A stretch of 12,884 nucleotides of DNA. Origin: Methanobacteriaceae archaeon (GTDB taxonomy: Archaea > Methanobacteriota > Methanobacteria > Methanobacteriales > Methanobacteriaceae). Both the position numbers and the translations under genes were made by a program. The DNA lies in contig JAUXXK010000198.1 in NCBI GenBank assembly GCA_030681145.1, forward strand, positions 1-12,884, in the 5' to 3' direction. Shown piece by piece: positions 8,501-12,884 of the stretch. The stretch's first letter is position 1. Every line of letters begins with the position of its first letter. The notes under the pieces were generated by a model, which did not search any database, was not told where the DNA came from, and saw only the letters and a list, made by a program, of their open reading frames with translations.

Positions 8501-8734
8501 TTAATCCTGAACCAATCTGTATGTAATGAATTTCCCTGCAGTAGCGCTTTTTCGAGTTATTTCAAGCACGTCCCCTGCTTTAGCTCCGATGGATTTCGCA
8601 ACAGGATCATCAGAGTTTATTTTGGGGAGTTGTTCAGCATGGGCTTCAATTTTTTTTAATACTTTGGTAACTTCGGATTCAGACAAAATAACATGATCTG
8701 GAACTAGTTCGTGCTTCAAGATATCTTTCTTCAC
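8501..8734 (-). CDS. rpoH: RNA polymerase subunit H (Rpo5)
   Basis: The 77-residue protein is the archaeal H subunit, equivalent to only the C-terminal assembly domain of eukaryotic Rpb5. Diagnostic parts are HELVPDHVILSESEV near the N terminus, LPKINSDDPVAKSIGAKAGDVLEI in the middle and the C-terminal TYRLVQD. It binds at the lower jaw of the polymerase near the A subunits. The start is GTG, with GGAGGAT placed five bases upstream. It is the first gene of the polymerase block. Its start lies only 42 bases after the mature 3' end of tRNA-Lys, which leaves no room for a normal TATA box, TBP site and leader between them. Confidence 0.96.
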   Translation of the reverse strand: MKKDILKHELVPDHVILSESEVTKVLKKIEAHAEQLPKINSDDPVAKSIGAKAGDVLEITRKSATAGKFITYRLVQD

Positions 8735-8744
8735 AATTTATCCT

Positions 8745-8770
8745 CCAGTAAAAAATCCCAATAAAAAATC
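8745..8770 (-). repeat. Tandem 13-base repeat with two T6 tracts
   Basis: Two adjacent copies, CCAGTAAAAAATC (8745-8757) and CCAATAAAAAATC (8758-8770), differ at one base. On the transcribed strand they give two T6 tracts thirteen bases apart, right after tRNA-Lys and running into the rpoH ribosome-binding site. Archaeal polymerase terminates at U-rich tracts, so this is a plausible leaky terminator between the tRNA and the polymerase operon. The repeat is seen directly; the function is inferred. Confidence 0.7.
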
Positions 8771-8776
8771 AGAAAA

Positions 8777-8851
<75 letters not shown>

Positions 8852-8856
8852 ATTTG

Positions 8857-9228
<372 letters not shown>

Positions 9229-9302
9229 TCCCGCCTGCCGGACTTGAACCAGCAACCCTCGGATCTACAGTCCGATGCTCTGCCGAATTGAGCTAAGGCG
9301 GG
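9229..9302 (-). tRNA. tRNA-Tyr (GTA anticodon)
   Basis: A 74-base cloverleaf on the minus strand. It has the archaeal C1-G72 start (acceptor arms CCCGCCT and AGGCGGG); the anticodon stem TCGGA / TCCGA closes the loop CTGTAGA with anticodon GTA; the T arm contains GGTTCAAGTCC. The discriminator is A. There is no encoded CCA and no intron. It lies 73 bases after tRNA-Pro and may share its transcript, since no convincing promoter separates them. Confidence 0.95.
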
Positions 9303-9325
9303 TGATTGATTATTATATGTTAAGT

Positions 9326-9355
9326 TTTTCATGCAATTAATTAAATACATGAAAA
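9326..9355. repeat. 8-base inverted repeat between tRNA-Pro and tRNA-Tyr
   Basis: TTTTCATG (9326-9333) and CATGAAAA (9348-9355) are perfect inverted copies around a 14-base AT-only core. It could be a binding site near a tRNA-Tyr promoter or a weak hairpin in a Pro-Tyr transcript. The repeat is clear; its role is unknown. Confidence 0.5.
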
Positions 9356-9373
9356 TAATCTATGAATTTTAAG

Positions 9374-9452
<79 letters not shown>

Positions 9453-9514
9453 TTTTATCATAATTTTTTAGATATATTCTATTCTTTCAAGTTATCCAAG
9501 TAATTTCTCTTACT

Positions 9515-10059
<545 letters not shown>

Positions 10060-11283
10060 CTATTTTTTCTTGGCAATTTTTTCCAGTATAGAAACAACTG
10101 GAAGTTTTTCACCTGCAAGTAGACTTATACTTGCCCCGCCCCCACTACTGATGTGGTCAATTTCTCCTTCGAAGCCCATTTGAACTGCAGCTGCAGCCAG
10201 ATGACCCCCACCAATAATTGAAAATCCTTTTGAAGAGGCTATGGCATTAAGAATGTCATCGGTACCAATACTGAATTCTGGATTTTCGAATACTCCTGCA
10301 GGGCCATTAGCAAATAAAGTTTTAGCTTGTCTTATCTTCTGTGCATATAATTTAATGGTTTCAGTTCCTATATCATAAATAGGTAGATCTGGTATTTTAT
10401 TTACAGGCATATCTATTCTTTTACCATTTTTACATACGGCTACATCTACTGGTATTAAAATTTTGTCAGGGAAATTTTCCATCAATCTTTCAGCTACAGT
10501 TACAAATTCACAATAGCCTTTTTTTTCAATAAAATCTTTATTAAATTTACCTATTTTACCATTCGAAGCAAGTAAAAATATATTGGCCACGAGTCCGGTG
10601 GTTAGTATTAAATCAGCACTTCCATTTTCCAGAACATTTTCCATCACACCAATGGAGTCATCTACTTTTACTCCTCCTAAAACATAGACGCAAGGCCTCT
10701 GCACATTATCCAAAGCACCATACAGTATTTTAAGTTCTTTTTCCATTACACGCCCTGCTCCAGATGGTAATTTGAGGGCAAAACCTATTAAAGAAGGTTG
10801 TGATCTGTGTGCTGCAGCAAATGCATCATTAATAAAGTAATCTGTTACTGATGAGAGTTTTTTAACCATGTGAGTATCTGCTTGGAGGTGGGCTTCTCTT
10901 TTTAGTATCTCTTCAGAGTAAAAACGAACATTTTCAAGTAGGAGAATATCTCCTGGTTTAAGGCGAGCTATAGTTTCCCGGGCAGCACAACCAAAAATAT
11001 CTTCTACATATATAACCGCCCGACCAAGTATTTTAGAAAGTACATGGGCATGCTGTTCCAGAGTAGTAAAATCCTTTTTCCCAGGGCGACTTTGATGAGC
11101 TAACAATACAGTTTTCGCTCCTTTATCGGAAAGTTCACTTATAGTTTCCGCATGAAGTTTCATTCGTGTGTCATCAAGTATAATTCCGGTAGTGGGGTCA
11201 ACTGGGGAATTAATATCTACTCTAACCAGAACTGTTTTATTGTTAAACTGAAAATCATCTAAGGTATTGAATTTAATGGACAT
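10060..11283 (-). CDS. pgk: Phosphoglycerate kinase
   Basis: The 407-residue enzyme transfers phosphate between 1,3-bisphosphoglycerate and ADP in cytosolic glycolysis and gluconeogenesis. Family marks: VRVDINSPVD (20-29), SRPGKKD (65-71), LLENVRFYSEE (115-125), INDAFAAAHRSQPS (151-164), VLGGVKVDDSI (201-211), ANGPAGVFENPEFSIGTDDI (325-344) and the nucleotide-site glycine runs IIGGGHLAAA (356-365) and SSGGGASISLL (379-389). VDD in place of the bacterial VSD, and GGGH in place of GGGD, fit the archaeal branch. The open frame reaches a TTG at 11304, but AGGAGG (11290-11295) lies inside that extension and six bases before the ATG at 11281-11283, so the ATG is the start. It lies 43 bases after tpiA and should be co-transcribed with it. 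Confidence 0.96.
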   Translation of the reverse strand: MSIKFNTLDDFQFNNKTVLVRVDINSPVDPTTGIILDDTRMKLHAETISELSDKGAKTVLLAHQSRPGKKDFTTLEQHAHVLSKILGRAVIYVEDIFGCAARETIARLKPGDILLLENVRFYSEEILKREAHLQADTHMVKKLSSVTDYFINDAFAAAHRSQPSLIGFALKLPSGAGRVMEKELKILYGALDNVQRPCVYVLGGVKVDDSIGVMENVLENGSADLILTTGLVANIFLLASNGKIGKFNKDFIEKKGYCEFVTVAERLMENFPDKILIPVDVAVCKNGKRIDMPVNKIPDLPIYDIGTETIKLYAQKIRQAKTLFANGPAGVFENPEFSIGTDDILNAIASSKGFSIIGGGHLAAAAVQMGFEGEIDHISSGGGASISLLAGEKLPVVSILEKIAKKK

Positions 11284-11289
11284 TACTCT

Positions 11290-11295
11290 CCTCCT
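11290..11295 (-). promoter_or_regulatory. Ribosome-binding site deciding the pgk start
   Basis: AGGAGG on the minus strand, six bases before the ATG at 11283. It falls inside the longer open frame, which shows that the seven extra N-terminal codons are not translated as part of pgk. Confidence 0.85.
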
Positions 11296-11326
11296 AACTA
11301 GCAAATTGAAAAATCTGATAATTTAT

Positions 11327-12007
11327 TTATATTTTACTTACCAGATCTAAAAGTGCTTTTTCAGGGTCTTTTGCCAATATAATTCCAGAAGCCAAGAGAA
11401 CTCCCTCTGATCCAAGATCAAGGGCGGCTTTCATATCATCACCAGTTGAAATACCGGCACCACATAAAACTTTTACTGAAGGATTAATTTTCTGTACCAT
11501 GGCCACAGTTCCTTCTACTACTTCTGGTTCGGCTTGAGAAACAGGTATGCCTGATCCTATTAATTCTGGAGGTTCCACTGCCACAAAATCAGGTCCTAAG
11601 GAAGCAACTGCTGAGCTGGTTTCAATATTATTTGTACATACTACACTGATCATTTCCTTTTCAGCAGATCTTTTCACTATCTGGTCAATATTTGCTAGAT
11701 TCATCCTTTTTTCAGAGTGATTAATTAAAGTACCAGAAGCCCCTGCTTCGTGTGCACATTCCAATAAAACACTTCCAGTGTGACCACCTGCTGTAATAGG
11801 ATCGATGTGCTGGCTTAGGATTGGAATATCTATTTTTTGAGATAATTGATAAATATCCATGTGCTGTGGGGCTACTGCAATGTTAACTTCAGTTTCCTTT
11901 GCTACTTTTTCACATGCTTTTGCTAATTTTAAAGCATTTTTCCCGGTAGATTCCAGGTATGTCTTAAAATTTAAAATTACAATCGGTGTTTTAGAAATTG
12001 GCTTCAT
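11327..12007 (-). CDS. tpiA: Triosephosphate isomerase, archaeal type
   Basis: The 226-residue enzyme interconverts dihydroxyacetone phosphate and glyceraldehyde 3-phosphate. It is the short archaeal form; bacterial and eukaryotic enzymes are about 250. Active-site residues are in place: Lys15 in NFKTY, His97 in INHSEKR and the catalytic Glu145 in VAVEPPELIGSG. The phosphate-binding C-terminal part GAGISTGDDMKAALDLGSEGVLLASG spans about 183-208. The open frame reaches 12034, but GGAGG (12014-12018) lies six bases before the ATG at 12005-12007, so the nine upstream codons are leader. It precedes pgk in one operon; the pair supplies adjacent steps of gluconeogenesis and glycolysis. Confidence 0.96.
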   Translation of the reverse strand: MKPISKTPIVILNFKTYLESTGKNALKLAKACEKVAKETEVNIAVAPQHMDIYQLSQKIDIPILSQHIDPITAGGHTGSVLLECAHEAGASGTLINHSEKRMNLANIDQIVKRSAEKEMISVVCTNNIETSSAVASLGPDFVAVEPPELIGSGIPVSQAEPEVVEGTVAMVQKINPSVKVLCGAGISTGDDMKAALDLGSEGVLLASGIILAKDPEKALLDLVSKI

Positions 12008-12013
12008 TTTAAT

Positions 12014-12018
12014 CCTCC
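12014..12018 (-). promoter_or_regulatory. Ribosome-binding site deciding the tpiA start
   Basis: GGAGG on the minus strand, six bases before the ATG at 12007; it excludes the longer open frame that begins at 12034. Confidence 0.85.
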
Positions 12019-12072
12019 AAATGAGCAAATACAATAAAAATTTAATTATATTACTAAATATGAAATTACTAT

Positions 12073-12082
12073 CTTATAAAAA
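12073..12082 (-). promoter_or_regulatory. Candidate TATA box of the tpiA-pgk operon
   Basis: TTTTTATAAG on the minus strand lies about 70 bases before the tpiA ATG and would give a leader of some 45 bases. The 240-base gap to the upstream gene and the T-rich tail of that gene support a separate transcript. Other TATA-like runs occur nearby because the gap is AT-rich. Confidence 0.4.
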
Positions 12083-12223
12083 TATTGGAGTTAATAAAAT
12101 TAAAATCAATGTCTTTAAAATATCTATTTTAGAAATAAATCGTATTAAAGTTTTAAATTAAATATTCAGAAATAGCTTATTAATTATAATTTTGTAAGTA
12201 AAATAACCTTAATTAAAAGATTC

Positions 12224-12243
12224 TAAAAATAAATAAAAGTAAA
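12224..12243 (-). terminator. T-rich terminator after the secreted transglutaminase-like gene
   Basis: The minus strand reads TTTACTTTTATTTATTTTTA starting four bases after the stop codon, a U-rich stretch suited to archaeal termination and followed by a gap with a candidate promoter for tpiA. Confidence 0.45.
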
Positions 12244-12247
12244 CCTG

Positions 12248-12790
12248 TTAAGCATTGTAAGTTACAATTACTTTACTTGCTTTGGCACATGTTGATGTGT
12301 AAGGTTTACTTCCATATCTTTTGGTTACTAATGATGGCTCAAAATTAATCCATTCACCATCAACTTTTACCTTTACCCAGCGGTGACGGGATGAATATCT
12401 GTTTGCACCCTGTACCACTCTAACGGTATATCCATTTTTTTTTAGTTTCTTTGCAGTCCAGTCAGATAGTCCCCAGCAGTCTCCGTACCCGGTTTTTTCA
12501 ACCCCGGCTGCGGTGTGTGCTGCTCCGGACCTATGATTCAAATGTTTGTTAATGTATTTGGCAATCTTTTTTAATCCAGTTTTGCCTGTTAAATTGTTTA
12601 ATTGTTTTTTCTCTGCTGCAGTAGCTTTATTTATTTTACTGGCAGCGTTAACCTGTGAAATGGATTGATCTATTTTCAAAGTTGTCTTTGATTCTGGTGT
12701 ATCTCCTAAAATAGCACCTTGTGAAAAGGGCAAAAAACCCACTACTATTGTAATTGCAACTAGTAGTGTATATAGCGAATGTCGCTTAAT
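12248..12790 (-). CDS. Secreted transglutaminase-like cysteine enzyme, possible cell-wall peptidase
   Basis: From an ATT start the product has 180 residues. Residues 2-26 form a signal peptide: KRH, then a hydrophobic stretch (SLYTLLVAITIVVGFLPF), then SQGA. The exported part has a lysine-rich helical linker and a transglutaminase-like core with Cys105 in YGDCWGLSDW and His136 in YSSRHRWVKV, then DGEW and FEPS, where Glu151 takes the place usually held by the catalytic Asp. Such folds in Methanobacteriales include pseudomurein-cleaving endoisopeptidases (family C71), so action on the cell wall or on surface proteins is a guess. The frame has no ATG, GTG or TTG before the GTG at 12742, which would cut through the signal peptide and lacks a ribosome site. 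GGAGGCGG lies seven bases before ATT (12788-12790), so I place the start there. It has its own promoter. Confidence 0.75.
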   Translation of the reverse strand: MKRHSLYTLLVAITIVVGFLPFSQGAILGDTPESKTTLKIDQSISQVNAASKINKATAAEKKQLNNLTGKTGLKKIAKYINKHLNHRSGAAHTAAGVEKTGYGDCWGLSDWTAKKLKKNGYTVRVVQGANRYSSRHRWVKVKVDGEWINFEPSLVTKRYGSKPYTSTCAKASKVIVTYNA

Positions 12791-12797
12791 TGTACCG

Positions 12798-12802
12798 CCT
12801 CC
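12798..12802 (-). promoter_or_regulatory. Ribosome-binding site supporting an ATT start
   Basis: GGAGG on the minus strand (continuing as CGGT), seven bases before the ATT at 12790. An ATG at 12802-12804 overlaps it but opens a different frame of only 14 codons. Confidence 0.65.
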
Positions 12803-12804
12803 AT

Positions 12805-12837
12805 GTCTAAATGCATTATTATGGCTTGTATTTAGAC
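12805..12837 (-). repeat. 8-base inverted repeat in the leader of the secreted enzyme gene
   Basis: GTCTAAAT (12805-12812) and ATTTAGAC (12830-12837) are perfect inverted copies 17 bases apart. On the transcript the hairpin would end two bases before GGAGG, so it could hide or present the ribosome site; as DNA it lies just downstream of the start of transcription and could be an operator. Confidence 0.6.
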
Positions 12838-12871
12838 TTTGGTAACAACAATAGTAATAACTATATAATCA

Positions 12872-12884
12872 TATATAAAGGTTT
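12872..12884 (-). promoter_or_regulatory. Box A promoter of the secreted enzyme gene
   Basis: The minus strand reads AAACCTTTATATA, an exact match to the methanogen box A pattern AAANNTTTATATA, including the adjoining BRE bases. Transcription would begin near 12850, giving a leader of about 60 bases that holds the inverted repeat and ribosome site. This start of transcription also rules out any translation start further upstream. Confidence 0.7.

Noticed and set aside
11859..12161. A 100-residue open frame on the plus strand spanning the start of tpiA
   Set aside because: Half is antisense to tpiA and the rest is low-complexity AT-rich sequence containing the tpiA leader.
12760..12804. A 14-codon upstream frame starting at the ATG that overlaps GGAGG
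   Set aside because: Its ATG is part of the Shine-Dalgarno itself and it has no ribosome site upstream, as with the spurious ATG before rpoB1.

Overview
The window is a stretch of archaeal chromosome, almost certainly from a mesophilic, AT-rich member of the Methanobacteriales (Methanobacterium or a close relative). Support: the RNA polymerase B subunit is split into B'' and B' and the A subunit into A' and A''; eL30 and an archaeal NusA-like KH protein follow the polymerase genes and uS12 comes next; the Shine-Dalgarno sequences are strong (GGAGG type); the tRNAs are archaeal with no encoded CCA; and promoters resemble the methanogen box A (AAANNTTTATATA) with a box B ATGC start site. The genus assignment is inference from these traits. 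Every gene I can support lies on the minus strand, so transcription runs from the right edge to the left edge.

Layout from right (5') to left (3'): (1) 12248-12790, a small secreted transglutaminase-like cysteine-enzyme candidate with its own box A promoter, an 8-bp inverted repeat in the leader and an apparent ATT start codon. (2) tpiA (11327-12007) and pgk (10060-11283), a two-gene operon for triose-phosphate metabolism; both starts are moved inward to the ATG that follows the GGAGG. (3) An AT-rich gap (9592-10059) and then five tRNA genes, Thr(TGT), Pro(TGG), Tyr(GTA), Asp(GTC) and Lys(TTT). (4) rpoH, rpoB2, rpoB1, rpoA1, rpoA2, rpl30e and a nusA-like gene, giving the large RNA polymerase subunits, one small subunit, a ribosomal protein and a transcription factor. 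(5) The first ten codons of rps12 at the left edge, running out of the window.

The genes form a core information-processing block (transcription and translation) next to a central-carbon operon. tRNA-Lys ends only 42 bases before the rpoH start codon, and those bases hold two tandem T6 tracts but no room for a promoter. The polymerase operon may therefore be read from the tRNA-Asp promoter through a leaky U-tract terminator. Most reading frames in the polymerase block begin with GTG or TTG.

I found no mobile element, CRISPR array, intein or defence system. The region is largely ordinary. The points worth checking are the ATT-started secreted enzyme with its leader hairpin, and the tRNA-to-rpoH junction.
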